The notes: generated from the sequence alone by a model not told the origin. 64,000 nt of DNA from Clostridium beijerinckii (GCF_036699995.1 NZ_CP144906.1:3421001-3485000); one strand, 5' to 3'. Shown: positions 28,687 to 38,082, numbered from the stretch's first letter. Made by a program: numbers and translations.

Positions 28687-30211
28687 TATGTTTACCTCCC
28701 GCCATTAGCAAGCCTATTGTATTTTCATCAACTTCACCTTGTTTAAAAGTACCTACAATAGTTCCTTCAGAAATTACAGCTATAGTATCAGAAACATTCA
28801 TAACTTCATCAAGCTCTAATGAAATTAAAAGAACAGCTTTTCCTTTATCTCTTTCTCTTATTAATGTTTTATGAACATATTCAATTGCTCCTACATCAAG
28901 TCCACGAGTTGGCTGCACTGCAATTAATAAGTCTGGATCATTATATACTTCTCTGGCAATTATAACTTTTTGCTGATTTCCTCCTGATAGACCTCTGATA
29001 GGTAATGATTCACAGTTATCAGGCCTTATATCATACTGCTTTATAAGCTCCTTAGTATGAGCCATAATTTTATCTTTAACCAATAATCCATTCTTACAAT
29101 ATGGTTCACTTTTATATTTTTCTATTACCATATTTTCAGCAACACTAAAATCTAGTACAAGCCCACGTTTTTGCCTGTCTTCATGTATTGTTGAAACTTT
29201 ATTTTTGATAACGTTTTCCACTGTAGTATTTTGTATCTCTACTCCATTTATTTTAATGGTACCTTTTTCGGATTTAGCAAGACAAGTTATAGCTTCAATT
29301 AATTCTTTTTGTCCATTGCCGTCAATTCCTGCAATACCAACGATTTCACCTTTACGTACTTTAAGTGATAAATCTTTAACTGCATCTAACTTTCTTTCAT
29401 CTTTTACAGTTAAATTATCTATTTCAAAAACAACCTCATCTGGTTTTGCAGCTTCTTTGTCAACGATTAACTTGACTGCATGACCTACCATCATTGTTGC
29501 AAGATCTTCTCTTGTTACTTCCTTAACATTTACTGTATCTATGTATTTTCCTCTACGTATTATTGTGCAAACATCAGAAGACTCCTTTATTTCTTTTAAT
29601 TTGTGTGTAATTATAATTATTGTTTTTCCATCAGCAATAAGGTTATGCATGATGCCTATTAAATCTTGAATTTCTTGTGGAGTAAGAACTGCTGTCGGCT
29701 CGTCCAATATTAATAAATCAGCTCCACGATATAAAGCTTTTAATATTTCAATACGCTGCTGCATACCTACTGAAATATCTTCAATTTTTGCATCTGGATC
29801 TACATCTAATCCATACTTTTTAACAATGTTTAATATTTCTTCTCTGGCTTTTTTCATGTCTAATATTCCACATTTTTTTGTAATTTCACTACCTAACACT
29901 ATATTTTGTGTTACTGTAAAATTTTCAACTAACATAAAGTGTTGATGAACCATTCCTATTCCATTTTCAATAGCTATATTAGGATTTTTAATATTTATCT
30001 TTTCACCATTAAGATATATTTCACCTTGATCAGCTTGATACAATCCATAAAGGATATTCATAAGGGTACTTTTGCCTGCACCATTTTCTCCTAGTAGTGC
30101 ATGAATTGTACCTTTTTTAATATCAAGGTTGATATTATCTAAAGCACAGAACGAGCCAAACGTTTTTGTAATCCCACGCATTTGTACTGCATATTGTTTG
30201 CTAATTTCCAT
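28661..30211 (-). CDS. Nucleoside ABC transporter ATP-binding protein (NupO-like)
   Basis: A 516-residue protein with two fused ATPase domains. Walker A of the first is GENGAGKSTL (about residue 40), with ABC signature ISVGMQQRIEILKAL and Walker B LLILDEPTAVL. The second domain has a modified Walker A (GIDGNGQKELIEA) and signature LSGGNQQKVIIAREV, followed by LIAVQPTRGLD, in which the usual D-E is replaced. This asymmetric layout is normal for sugar/nucleoside importers. It powers the two permeases encoded downstream. Confidence 0.94.
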   Translation of the reverse strand: MEISKQYAVQMRGITKTFGSFCALDNINLDIKKGTIHALLGENGAGKSTLMNILYGLYQADQGEIYLNGEKINIKNPNIAIENGIGMVHQHFMLVENFTVTQNIVLGSEITKKCGILDMKKAREEILNIVKKYGLDVDPDAKIEDISVGMQQRIEILKALYRGADLLILDEPTAVLTPQEIQDLIGIMHNLIADGKTIIIITHKLKEIKESSDVCTIIRRGKYIDTVNVKEVTREDLATMMVGHAVKLIVDKEAAKPDEVVFEIDNLTVKDERKLDAVKDLSLKVRKGEIVGIAGIDGNGQKELIEAITCLAKSEKGTIKINGVEIQNTTVENVIKNKVSTIHEDRQKRGLVLDFSVAENMVIEKYKSEPYCKNGLLVKDKIMAHTKELIKQYDIRPDNCESLPIRGLSGGNQQKVIIAREVYNDPDLLIAVQPTRGLDVGAIEYVHKTLIRERDKGKAVLLISLELDEVMNVSDTIAVISEGTIVGTFKQGEVDENTIGLLMAGGKHSEDSSKNS

Positions 30212-30234
30212 ACCTAATCCTCCTCTATTATATA

Positions 30235-30273
30235 AGGCTTTGCCGGCAAACCGTTAAGTTACCAGCAAAGCCT
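30235..30273 (-). promoter_or_regulatory. Intercistronic hairpin between the lipoprotein and ATPase genes
   Basis: AGGCTTTGC (30235-30243) pairs perfectly with GCAAAGCCT (30265-30273), around a loop that contains further partial pairing. No T-run follows in the transcribed direction, so it is more likely an mRNA-stabilising or partial-attenuation element that raises lipoprotein over ATPase levels than a full terminator. Confidence 0.55.
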
Positions 30274-30321
30274 ACCTCCACTACTGTCTTAATAGTTATT
30301 ATCTACTTTAAGTTTAAATTA

Positions 30322-31377
30322 TTATTTTTTTAAAAAATCATTGTAAGTTTGTTCATTGTAAGGTGGAACTATTGTACCATTTTTAATCTTGTCTTGAACT
30401 TCCATAGTTGCTTTATATACTGCTGGATCCATATTTTTGTTTTCAGTTGGAATTCCTACAGCATTTTCTTTTAATCCATAAGTATAAGTTTTACCACCAA
30501 TTTTGTTTCCACTCATAGCTTCTTTAGAAACATTTTCAACTGCAACACTTGCAAGTTTTAATGCTGATGTTAATACATTATCAGGAGCTAAATATGCTTG
30601 ATCACGGTCAACACCTATTGCAAATTTATTTGCTTCTTTAGCTGCTTCAATTACACCTACTCCTACTCCACCTGCTGCATGGAATACGATATCGCATCCT
30701 GATGAGAACATCTTGTTTGCAATTGCTTTACCTTTTGATGCATCAGAGAAACTTTCAGCATATTGAACATCTACAGTAATATCTTTACCTAATTCTTTTG
30801 CTGCATATTGAACACCAGCTTGGTATCCATATTGGAATTGATCTATAATTCCACTTTTTATACCACCAACAAATCCAACTTTACCTGTTTTTGTTGTTTT
30901 AGCAGCTGCATAACCTACCATAAATGAAGGTTCTTGTGCATTAAACATAACGCCTGTAACATTAGCTGGAGTATCATCTCCATATGAATTATCAACTATA
31001 GCATAACTAACATCTGGATTTGATTTAGCTGCCTTTGTTATTGCATCTGACATTGCAAAACCAATACCCCAAACTAATTTATTACCAGCATCAACAGCTT
31101 TATCTAGATTTGTAGCATAATCTGATTCTTGCTTAGATTCTAGATAACTTGCTTTCCCTCCAGCATTATTCTTTTCAAAATTTTGCAATCCTTCCCATGA
31201 GGATTGATTGAAAGATTGGTCATTTACACCACCTGTATCAGTTACCATTGCAACTTTAAATTCCTTATTACCACCAGTAGTTCCTTTATCAGTTGTATTG
31301 CTTCCTCCACTTGATCCGCAACCAGCCATAGTTCCCATAATCATTGTTGTCATTAATAATGCAATTACTTTTTTCAT
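30322..31377 (-). CDS. BMP-family nucleoside-binding lipoprotein
   Basis: A 351-residue substrate-binding protein. The signal peptide ends with the lipobox TMAGC (lipidated Cys20), followed by a Ser/Gly/Thr linker. The mature domain shows the Med/BMP family blocks VAMVTDTGGVNDQSFNQSSW, VGFVGGIKSGIIDQFQYGYQ and DIVFHAAGGVGVGVIEAAKE. It captures nucleosides outside the membrane for the ABC importer encoded downstream. A strong hairpin separates it from the ATPase gene. Confidence 0.95.
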   Translation of the reverse strand: MKKVIALLMTTMIMGTMAGCGSSGGSNTTDKGTTGGNKEFKVAMVTDTGGVNDQSFNQSSWEGLQNFEKNNAGGKASYLESKQESDYATNLDKAVDAGNKLVWGIGFAMSDAITKAAKSNPDVSYAIVDNSYGDDTPANVTGVMFNAQEPSFMVGYAAAKTTKTGKVGFVGGIKSGIIDQFQYGYQAGVQYAAKELGKDITVDVQYAESFSDASKGKAIANKMFSSGCDIVFHAAGGVGVGVIEAAKEANKFAIGVDRDQAYLAPDNVLTSALKLASVAVENVSKEAMSGNKIGGKTYTYGLKENAVGIPTENKNMDPAVYKATMEVQDKIKNGTIVPPYNEQTYNDFLKK

Positions 31378-31400
31378 GATACTTCCTCCTATAAACTTTA

Positions 31401-32114
31401 TTATTTTGCTATTTCAAGAGCAATTTTCATCATTTCTGTAAAACTTAATTGTCTATCTTCTGCTGAAAGTGATTCTCCTGTTAATACTGAATCTGAAATT
31501 GTAAGTAAACATAATGCATTCTTTCCTGCTTCTGCAGCATTCATATAAAGTGCAGCTGCTTCCATTTCTATTGCTAGGACTCCCATACTCTTCCACTTTT
31601 CTGTTGCTGTTTTATCAGCACTATAAAAAGTATCAGAAGATAATATGTTTCCTACAACAACATTTATATTGTTTTCTTTTGCTGCTTCAACTGCACTGCT
31701 AACTAAATCAAAACTTGCAATAGGAGCAAAAGTTCCTGGCAGACCATATTGATGTGCGTAGTTAGAATTAGTAGATGCTCCTAAACCGATTACAACATCA
31801 CGTAGGTGCAATTTTTCAGATATACTTCCTGCTGTTCCAATTCTAATAATATTATCTACATCGTAAAAATTAAATAATTCATAGCTATAAATACCTATAG
31901 ATGGCATTCCCATGCCGCCTCCCATAACAGAAACACGCTTTCCTTTATAAGTTCCAGTATATCCAAGCATATTTCTTACTGTATTAAATTGAGTAACATC
32001 TTCAAGAAAGTTTTCTGCAATAAATTTAGCTCTTAAAGGGTCTCCTGGCATTAATACTGTTTTTGCTATTTCTCCTAGCTTTGCCCCATTATGGGGAGTT
32101 GGTACATTTGTCAT
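31401..32114 (-). CDS. deoD: Purine nucleoside phosphorylase, DeoD type
   Basis: A 237-residue hexameric-type phosphorylase that releases purine bases and (deoxy)ribose 1-phosphate. Marks: the start MTNVPTPHNGAKLGEIAKTV, LMPGDPLRAKF, RIGTAGS and the substrate-binding stretch IEMEAAALY, with SDSVLTGE near the end. The start chosen is the ATG at 32114, 8 bases after GGAGG, which gives the standard family N-terminus. A 17-codon in-frame extension is spurious. Confidence 0.97.
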   Translation of the reverse strand: MTNVPTPHNGAKLGEIAKTVLMPGDPLRAKFIAENFLEDVTQFNTVRNMLGYTGTYKGKRVSVMGGGMGMPSIGIYSYELFNFYDVDNIIRIGTAGSISEKLHLRDVVIGLGASTNSNYAHQYGLPGTFAPIASFDLVSSAVEAAKENNINVVVGNILSSDTFYSADKTATEKWKSMGVLAIEMEAAALYMNAAEAGKNALCLLTISDSVLTGESLSAEDRQLSFTEMMKIALEIAK

Positions 32115-32139
32115 ATTTCTGTCCTCCAAAATCTTGTTT

Positions 32140-32823
32140 TTAATATTGTAAAATGTTCTTTTCACCTAGTTTAATCTTCATTAGAACTGACTTTTTAAAT
32201 AGCTCTGATGCAAATTGTATACAAGGCCCTCCTATTAGGGCTGCAATAACTGTTACAGCCCCTGCTTTTCCTCCTAGTATAAAACCAATTATAAGCGATG
32301 TAACATCACAAATTACTTTTGCCGTTCTATATTGAGATTTCATTTTGTCTTTTAATATCATAGCTAAACTTGTAAAAGGATCTAATCCAATATTTATTGC
32401 TATAAAGATTCCTAATCCTGTAAACAGCATTAAGGATCCACATACAGAACTTAATATTCTCCACTCTAAAACATTAGGCAAATTCATATATTCATAAAGC
32501 TTTGAGCCTATTCCAACGAAGGTTCCCATTGGAATAGTATATATAAATGTTCCTATATTTATATACTTTCTGTTAATTAATAACGATAATATTATTATTG
32601 CGTAATTTACCACATTTGTTGTCATTCCAAGTTCACTTTGTGGAAGACCAATTGCACTACGAACTCCATCATATAGAATTGCAACTGCATCATTTCCAAG
32701 CATTGCAGCTGAATTAAATGCAATTCCAAATCCTACAAGAGCAACTCCAACTAACGCTATTAAAATATTTATAAGAAGAACTTTAAATGATTTTTCCTTT
32801 AGCGTATTAACTGTACTCATCAT
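32140..32823 (-). CDS. YczE/YitT-like integral membrane protein inside the nucleoside operon
   Basis: A 227-residue membrane protein with five or six helices (GVALVGFGIAFNSAAMLGND in the first, GLGIFIAINIGLDPFTSLA in the fourth). This matches YczE/YyaS/YitT-type proteins of unknown function. It sits between deoB and deoD in a strictly nucleoside-related operon and its stop is 25 bases before the deoD ATG, so a role in nucleoside or base transport is a fair inference. No binding motif proves it. Confidence 0.75.
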   Translation of the reverse strand: MMSTVNTLKEKSFKVLLINILIALVGVALVGFGIAFNSAAMLGNDAVAILYDGVRSAIGLPQSELGMTTNVVNYAIIILSLLINRKYINIGTFIYTIPMGTFVGIGSKLYEYMNLPNVLEWRILSSVCGSLMLFTGLGIFIAINIGLDPFTSLAMILKDKMKSQYRTAKVICDVTSLIIGFILGGKAGAVTVIAALIGGPCIQFASELFKKSVLMKIKLGEKNILQY

Positions 32824-32847
32824 TAGTTAAATATCCTTCCTGTAATA

Positions 32848-34038
32848 CTATACTAACTTGCTTAGTACTGATTCACCAATTGTATTCTCAGGCATCTTTA
32901 CTCCAAAGTTTTCTGCTATTGTAGCACCAATTGCTGCAAAACTATCGCTTGTTTCCATTAATCCACTTTCAGTCATAGATGGCGAATAAGCTAAGAAAGG
33001 AACATGTTCACGTGTATGATCAGTACCTTTATAAGTTGGATCATTACCATGGTCTGCTGTAATTATTAATAAATCATCTTCTTTTAATTTATCTAATACT
33101 TTTCCTAAATTAACATCAAACTTTTCTAATTCTTCAGCATAACCAACTGGGTTCCTTCTGTGTCCCCATAAAGCATCAAAGTCTACTAAGTTAACAAAGC
33201 ACGATCCTTTAAATTCTTTATCCATTATTTCTAAAGTTTGTTCCATTCCATGAACAGAACTTTTTGATTTATTTGATTCTGTTATACCTTCACCATCAAA
33301 TATATCGTTTATTTTTCCAACTGATATTGAAGCAAATCCATTATCTTTCAATGCATTCAATGCAGTTGCTCCATATGGTTTTAAAGCATAATCATGTCTA
33401 TTACTTGTACGTTTGAATTCACCTTTTTTCATTCCTAAATATGGTCTTGCAATAACTCTTCCAACTTTCCATTCATCTTTAAGAGTTAATTCTCTTGCAA
33501 TTTCACAGCAACGATAAAGTTCATCTAAACCAAAAGTTTCTTCATGACCACATATTTGTAAAACAGAATCAGCTGAAGTATAAACGATCATATCTCCTGT
33601 TTTTATTTGATGTTCGCCAAGTTCATCTAATATTTCTGTTCCACTAGCACTTTTATTTCCAACTATTTTATGACCTGTTCTTTTTTCAAGTTCATCTAAT
33701 AGCTCTTGTGGAAAACCTGTATCAGTAAATGTTTGGAATGGTGTCTCTATTTTTAACCCCATCATTTCCCAGTGACCAGTCATTGTATCTTTTCCAACAC
33801 TTGCTTCCTTCATTTTCATAAAATGAGCTAAAGGCTTTTCAACTGCTTCAACATGTTTGATTGGATGTAAATTAGCTAATCCTAATCTTTGTAAGTTTGG
33901 AATTTTAAATTCATCTACTGACTCTGATATATGCTTAAGTGTATCTACATTAACATCACCATACTCTTTTGAATCATTCATTTCTCCAATTCCAAGTGAA
34001 TCTATTACTATTGTGAAAATTCTATTATATTTCTTCAT
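32848..34038 (-). CDS. deoB: Phosphopentomutase
   Basis: A 396-residue alkaline-phosphatase-superfamily enzyme converting (deoxy)ribose 1-phosphate to the 5-phosphate. Metal-binding and active-site marks: the start [13 protein letters not shown], the phosphorylated Thr region [12 protein letters not shown] (around residue 85), [26 protein letters not shown] and the terminal [12 protein letters not shown]. It links the phosphorylases to DeoC. Confidence 0.97.
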   Translation of the reverse strand: MKKYNRIFTIVIDSLGIGEMNDSKEYGDVNVDTLKHISESVDEFKIPNLQRLGLANLHPIKHVEAVEKPLAHFMKMKEASVGKDTMTGHWEMMGLKIETPFQTFTDTGFPQELLDELEKRTGHKIVGNKSASGTEILDELGEHQIKTGDMIVYTSADSVLQICGHEETFGLDELYRCCEIARELTLKDEWKVGRVIARPYLGMKKGEFKRTSNRHDYALKPYGATALNALKDNGFASISVGKINDIFDGEGITESNKSKSSVHGMEQTLEIMDKEFKGSCFVNLVDFDALWGHRRNPVGYAEELEKFDVNLGKVLDKLKEDDLLIITADHGNDPTYKGTDHTREHVPFLAYSPSMTESGLMETSDSFAAIGATIAENFGVKMPENTIGESVLSKLV

Positions 34039-34113
34039 AACTCCATCCTTTCAAAACCAATTAAGTTTATATTTCATTTTATATTTAATACTTATTCCAA
34101 AATTAAATTTTTA

Positions 34114-34515
34114 TTATTTTAGATCTTCTTCTGTAAATGACATTGGTAATAATTCTTCGATATCTGTAATTTTTTCAGTTTTTTTATTAGATAAAACTAT
34201 TGGAGTATGTTTTTCTAATAATTCCACTAAAACTTGCCTGCATGCACCACAAGGAGTTGCTAGCGTATTTCCATCACTTACAATGGCAATTGCTTTTACA
34301 TCCTCTTTACGATATCCATTTGAATATGCTTGAAAGATTGCATTTCTCTCTGCACAATTTGTTAAACCATAAGATGCATTTTCAATGTTTGCTCCTATAA
34401 AATATTTATTATCTTTAGTAACAACACAAGAGCCAACCTTATAATTTGAATAAGGAGAATATGCATTTTCCATAGCTTTAAAAGCTCTTTCTAAAATATC
34501 TTCATACTCTTTCAT
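34114..34515 (-). CDS. cdd: Cytidine deaminase
   Basis: A 133-residue homotetrameric-type zinc deaminase that turns cytidine or deoxycytidine into uridine or deoxyuridine. Marks: YSPYSNYKVGS, the catalytic NCAERNAIF (zinc Cys and Glu) and TPCGACRQVLVEL (two zinc Cys). Length is typical. It sits between udp and deoB, so its product is the substrate of the uridine phosphorylase encoded just upstream. Confidence 0.97.
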   Translation of the reverse strand: MKEYEDILERAFKAMENAYSPYSNYKVGSCVVTKDNKYFIGANIENASYGLTNCAERNAIFQAYSNGYRKEDVKAIAIVSDGNTLATPCGACRQVLVELLEKHTPIVLSNKKTEKITDIEELLPMSFTEEDLK

Positions 34516-34548
34516 TTCATATTCCTTTCCGAAAGATCAAACACTTTC

Positions 34549-35334
34549 TTACTTAGTTTCTCTCTCTTTGTCAGCTTTTATTAATTTTCTAATTCCCTCA
34601 ATTGCAACTTCTATAGCTGTTTCTGTATCATGCACTTGTAGATTTTCAAGTCCTGCCTTTTCACGTTCTTGATTTGCAACAACTAAAAATACTGAACCTA
34701 CTCTTACTTTTAAATAGCTTCCTACTACAAATAAAGCTGCTGATTCCATTTCAGAAGCAAGGCATCCACATTTCATCCATGCATCCCACTTGTTTAAAAG
34801 ATCATAACTTACTGGCTTAGTTTCTGGCGAATGTTGGCCATAAAATGAATCTTTACATTGAACTACTCCAACATGATAATTTTTATTTAAATCTTTTGAC
34901 GCTTGCACAAGTATGCTTGCAACATCAAAGTTTGCAATAGCTGGAAATTCGATTGGCGCATATTCTTTACTAGTACCTTCTGCTCTAATTGCACCAGTAG
35001 CAATAACTACATCGCCACCTTTAACATTTATATCCATTCCGCCACATGTACCAACTCTTACGAAAGTATCTGCTCCGCAATTTACTAGTTCTTCTAATGC
35101 TATAGCAGCTGATGGTCCACCAATTCCTGTTGAAGTAACACTTACTTTTACACCATCTAAAAATCCAGTGTAAGTAACATACTCTCTATTATCAGCAATT
35201 AATTTTGGATCATCAAAGTATGCAGCAATCTTTTTACATCTCTTTGGATCCCCTGGTAATATTACGTATTTACCTACATCTCCTTCTCTCACATCTATAT
35301 GATATTGTTTCCCAGAACCTTGTGAATAATTCAT
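34549..35334 (-). CDS. udp: Uridine phosphorylase
   Basis: A 261-residue NP-1 family phosphorylase that cleaves uridine (and deoxyuridine) with phosphate. Marks: [29 protein letters not shown] (phosphate/ribose loop), RVGTCGGM and [17 protein letters not shown]. It is the first gene of the nucleoside operon, with GGAGG 7 bases before the ATG. The pyrimidine-type motif [12 protein letters not shown] supports uridine specificity over purines. Confidence 0.93.
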   Translation of the reverse strand: MNYSQGSGKQYHIDVREGDVGKYVILPGDPKRCKKIAAYFDDPKLIADNREYVTYTGFLDGVKVSVTSTGIGGPSAAIALEELVNCGADTFVRVGTCGGMDINVKGGDVVIATGAIRAEGTSKEYAPIEFPAIANFDVASILVQASKDLNKNYHVGVVQCKDSFYGQHSPETKPVSYDLLNKWDAWMKCGCLASEMESAALFVVGSYLKVRVGSVFLVVANQEREKAGLENLQVHDTETAIEVAIEGIRKLIKADKERETK

Positions 35335-35410
35335 TATAATACCTCCATTTATTTCACGATTCGCTTTCAGAATACGGTTTCAACATTACGTTAAAAAATG
35401 TTGGACATCC

Positions 35411-35480
35411 TTAATACTTGTCTATTAAGTTGTATTATTGTTTGTACTCAAAGAATAGCATGTCTGTTATTTCATGTCAA
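35411..35480 (-). promoter_or_regulatory. Promoter and operator of the nucleoside operon
   Basis: On the minus strand, TTGACA (35475-35480) and TATTCT (35452-35457) are 17 bp apart, with TG one base before the -10 (extended -10). Downstream of the start, TTAATACTTGTCTATTAA (35411-35428) contains ATACTTGTCTA, identical over 11 bases to the sequence at the regulator's own promoter. Repressor bound here would block the early transcript. Confidence 0.75.
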
Positions 35481-35649
35481 GCATTTTATTCATGATAAAT
35501 TCCGAAAATTCATTCAATTTCAAAACTATGTCAAAAGCCTGTTAGTACAAGCTTTTAGAAGGACAGGCTGTGCACAAAATAACTCTAATAATTTAATTGC
35601 CAATATTGTTTAATTGACGTTATAATTAAGTATAAAACAAATATTTCAG

Positions 35650-35690
35650 TTGAAAATTTGTAATTCAATATGTATACTTGTCTAGACAGG
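35650..35690 (+). promoter_or_regulatory. Promoter of the GntR regulator with palindromic operator
   Basis: TTGAAA (35650-35655) and TATACT (35673-35678) are spaced 17 bp. Immediately after lies TTGTCTAGACAGG (35678-35690), containing the perfect palindrome TGTCTAGACA, so the operator begins at the -10 and covers the start point. This fits autoregulation by a GntR/HutC-type repressor. Confidence 0.75.
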
Positions 35691-35718
35691 GTTATATCTG
35701 TAGAAAGGTGATATTTTT

Positions 35719-36459
35719 ATGAATGATGAATTTGATATAGTTGAAAAGCCAAAAGAATTAAGATATGTAAGTGTATATAATCAACTTTTTAAAATGATAA
35801 ATGAAGGTACTTTTCCAGAAGGAAGTAGATTACCCTCTGAACCTGAACTATCTAAATTAATTGGTGTTAGTAGAACTACGCTAAGACAGGCACTTGCACT
35901 ACTACAAGATGATGGATTAGTAAATAATATAAGAGGTAAGGGAAATTTTATAGTAAAATCTAAACCTAAAAAAGATCTTGGTTTAGAAACAATGGGACAC
36001 CCCGTATACAAGTGCATAAATGATGTCATTGATGAAGTTAAAATTCAATTAAGGATAGAGCCATCTACTGACTATTTTAATCAAATTCTTGTAAAGAAAA
36101 CTGCTGCTGTAGTATTAATAGATAGATGGTATAAATCTGAAGGTCAAGCTATAGCTTATACGTTTACTTTGCTGCCAATTGAAACTATTTCAAAATTTAA
36201 TCTTGATTTAAACAATGAGGATATGATTTTAGAATTTCTAGAAAAGGATATTTACGAAATATCTAGTGACATACTAGTTGAAATAAAGTATTCAACTTCT
36301 GGAAACTTTGCTGCTAAAACGTATCCAATTTCGCCAGAAAATCAATTTCATCTTATACAGGAAACTCTTTATAAAGATTCAGAATTTCCTATTGCTTCTA
36401 ATAAGCATTATTTACCGATAAAAACTAGTTCAATTAAGTTTCATCCAAAAAAACAATAG
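35719..36459 (+). CDS. GntR-family (HutC/UTRA) regulator of the nucleoside operon
   Basis: A 246-residue repressor. The winged helix-turn-helix at residues 15-78 reads GSRLPSEPELSKLIGVSRTT, then LRQALALLQDDGLV and IRGKGNFIV. A UTRA-type ligand domain (about 95-240) follows, with DRWYKSEGQAIAYTFTLLPI. It is divergent from udp, and operators with the same ATACTTGTCTA core are present at both promoters. The ligand is probably a nucleoside or (deoxy)ribose phosphate (inference). Confidence 0.9.
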   Translation: MNDEFDIVEKPKELRYVSVYNQLFKMINEGTFPEGSRLPSEPELSKLIGVSRTTLRQALALLQDDGLVNNIRGKGNFIVKSKPKKDLGLETMGHPVYKCINDVIDEVKIQLRIEPSTDYFNQILVKKTAAVVLIDRWYKSEGQAIAYTFTLLPIETISKFNLDLNNEDMILEFLEKDIYEISSDILVEIKYSTSGNFAAKTYPISPENQFHLIQETLYKDSEFPIASNKHYLPIKTSSIKFHPKKQ

Positions 36460-36499
36460 GTTAATTATAGATACCACAACCAAGACCTGAACTCATGGA

Positions 36500-36755
36500 T
36501 ATATCTCGCCGAAATAAGAATTATGCTGTTGTTCCAGTTTCTAAGGAAGTTATGATGGATGATTCTAAGATCACAAGTTGTACCCAAGATGCTAGCCTCA
36601 AAGGCAAGCTTTGAACCAGCATACTTGGAACAACTTTTAATCTAAGAATCAAAACCATCCAATTTCTAATGAAACATTTCACAAAAGCATAATTCTTATT
36701 TCTAGTTTGGATATATTTCATAGTATAAATCTAGCTTATAATTGGGTCATCTATA
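36500..36755. repeat. Long palindromic (MITE-like) element, family B, copy 2
   Basis: The arms pair AAATAAGAATTATGCT with AGCATAATTCTTATTT, GATGGATGATTCTAAGAT with its imperfect complement in the right arm, and CAAGATGCTAG with the right arm. The centre is CTCAAAGGCAAGCTTTGA. The whole is close to a 200-bp perfect palindrome. An open frame running through it is a by-product. Confidence 0.8.
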
Positions 36756-36974
36756 CGGGTTTCCGCAATGAGAGTCGAACTTATGTGGATATCATCTGAA
36801 ATTCAATACATATTTGTTTTGTAATTATTGTATGCTAATATCACAGGCCATATGCTTTAGGAATTAAAATAAGAATGATTTACTAAAATTAATAAATCAT
36901 TCTAAGTTCGTGGTGAAATTTATTTAATAAGGAGAAATAATATTTCAACTACACTATATTATATATTATAGAAT

Positions 36975-37145
36975 AAGCGCTTAAATCGTGTTAAAAATCA
37001 AAAAACTTATTTTGAGCATATTAATGTTCTCCATAGAGATTTAAAGAAATGGGTGAATAGGTTTAATGGTGTTGCAACAAAATATAGTAAGTAAAATTAT
37101 ACTAAGTGGTTCAAAGTAATGAAAAACATTCATATATTAAAATAA
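36975..37145 (+). pseudogene. Remnant of an IS1595-family transposase (C-terminal part)
   Basis: The plus strand reads KRLNRVKNQKTYFEHINVLH, then RDLKKWVNRFNGVATKYSK, a stop, and NYTKWFKVMKN. This aligns with the C-terminal part of the relic at 24717-25481 (LMDRFNGVATKYLANYMYWFK in two pieces). There is no start or upstream catalytic region. Confidence 0.75.
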
Positions 37146-37284
37146 ACGATTAAAAAAATAGAGAGCCGTTATATGTACAGCATGTGTGATATTTTGTAAA
37201 TTATGTTATAATAAGTGTTGTTAAAAAATTGTAATCTGATAAACAATATTTAATTATTACGTATTTATAGGATGGAGAGTATAT

Positions 37285-37608
37285 ATGGGAATACAAGTAT
37301 TAATAGCATGTATTGCAACTATTGCAGTTGTTATATTTCAAGTAGTTTTTACGATGTGGGAATCTAATCCTTATAAAGAGATTTATTATAAACTTCTTTT
37401 AGAATTGAGTAAATCTCCTAATGATCCTGAATTAAAGAAAAGAGCTATAGAAGCAGGAAATCAATATTATAGTAGAATAAAATCTTACTCAATAGGAAGT
37501 TTTAGAGGTGCTGTAGCTTCTGCAAGGGTAAAGACGTTAATAGGTCCAATAGATGAAAAGATATTATTTGAAGATATGACTAAAATAGTTAAGATAGATA
37601 AGCATTAA
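37285..37608 (+). CDS. Hypothetical small membrane-anchored protein
   Basis: A 107-residue protein with one N-terminal membrane helix (about residues 4-25, IACIATIAVVIFQVVF) and a charged soluble tail rich in Lys, Glu and Tyr. GGATGGAG precedes the ATG. It is 50 bases upstream of another small membrane protein gene on the same strand. The family is not recognised. It could belong to a small export, immunity or membrane regulation unit, but nothing in the sequence proves it. Confidence 0.6.
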   Translation: MGIQVLIACIATIAVVIFQVVFTMWESNPYKEIYYKLLLELSKSPNDPELKKRAIEAGNQYYSRIKSYSIGSFRGAVASARVKTLIGPIDEKILFEDMTKIVKIDKH

Positions 37609-37658
37609 TATGAAATATTAATTTATGAATTAGCAAAAAAGATATATGGAGGTTTCAT

Positions 37659-38036
37659 ATGAATATACTAACATTGACTTGCAACATAGGTATTCCAGTA
37701 ATAATGATTTTCGTAGGACATTTATATCAATGCAATTTATATAAAAAAATAGACAATATATTGGGTTTAATTATGCCTATGGCAATGCTTTTTACTGGCT
37801 TTTCAGATGATAAAAAGACTTCTTTTTCTAAAGCTTCAGAAACATTAGCTTTGACTAATAGAAAATGTGGTTTAATATGGAGTATTTCAGGAGTATGCAC
37901 ATTGATACTTGCTATAATATTTCTAATATTAAATTATTCTATAAGTATTGCCTTATTAGAATTTGAATGTTTAATATTAGTTGCAGTATTTGCCACTGTA
38001 GAATATATTTCAAAAAGAACTTTTCACAGAAACTGA
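37659..38036 (+). CDS. Hypothetical small membrane protein
   Basis: A 125-residue protein with about four hydrophobic helices: near 3-22, 33-48 (MPMAMLFTGFS), 70-93 (LIWSISGVCTLILAIIFLIL) and 95-115. GGAGG lies 8 bases before the ATG. It is second in a two-gene unit with the previous gene. The stretch LTNRKCGLIWSISG is slightly reminiscent of SdpI-like immunity proteins, but too weak to call. Confidence 0.6.
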   Translation: MNILTLTCNIGIPVIMIFVGHLYQCNLYKKIDNILGLIMPMAMLFTGFSDDKKTSFSKASETLALTNRKCGLIWSISGVCTLILAIIFLILNYSISIALLEFECLILVAVFATVEYISKRTFHRN

Positions 38037-38064
38037 TAAACAATGTTGTTATATTAAGTATCAC

Positions 38065-38082
38065 AGGTGGGCAATCCCACCT
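38065..38082. terminator. Bidirectional terminator
   Basis: AGGTGGG pairs with CCCACCT around a 4-base loop, followed by ATAATTTTT on the plus strand. It separates convergent genes ending at 38036 and 38131. Confidence 0.8.

Noticed and set aside
36521..36721. Open frame of 66 codons, with a similar frame at 53758-53988, giving related peptides
   Set aside because: The similarity comes from the shared palindrome (family B). Frame lengths differ, there is no ribosome site and copy 1 does not keep the frame.
37659..38036. SdpI-type immunity protein
   Set aside because: Only a short stretch is reminiscent; the family pattern and a toxin partner are absent.
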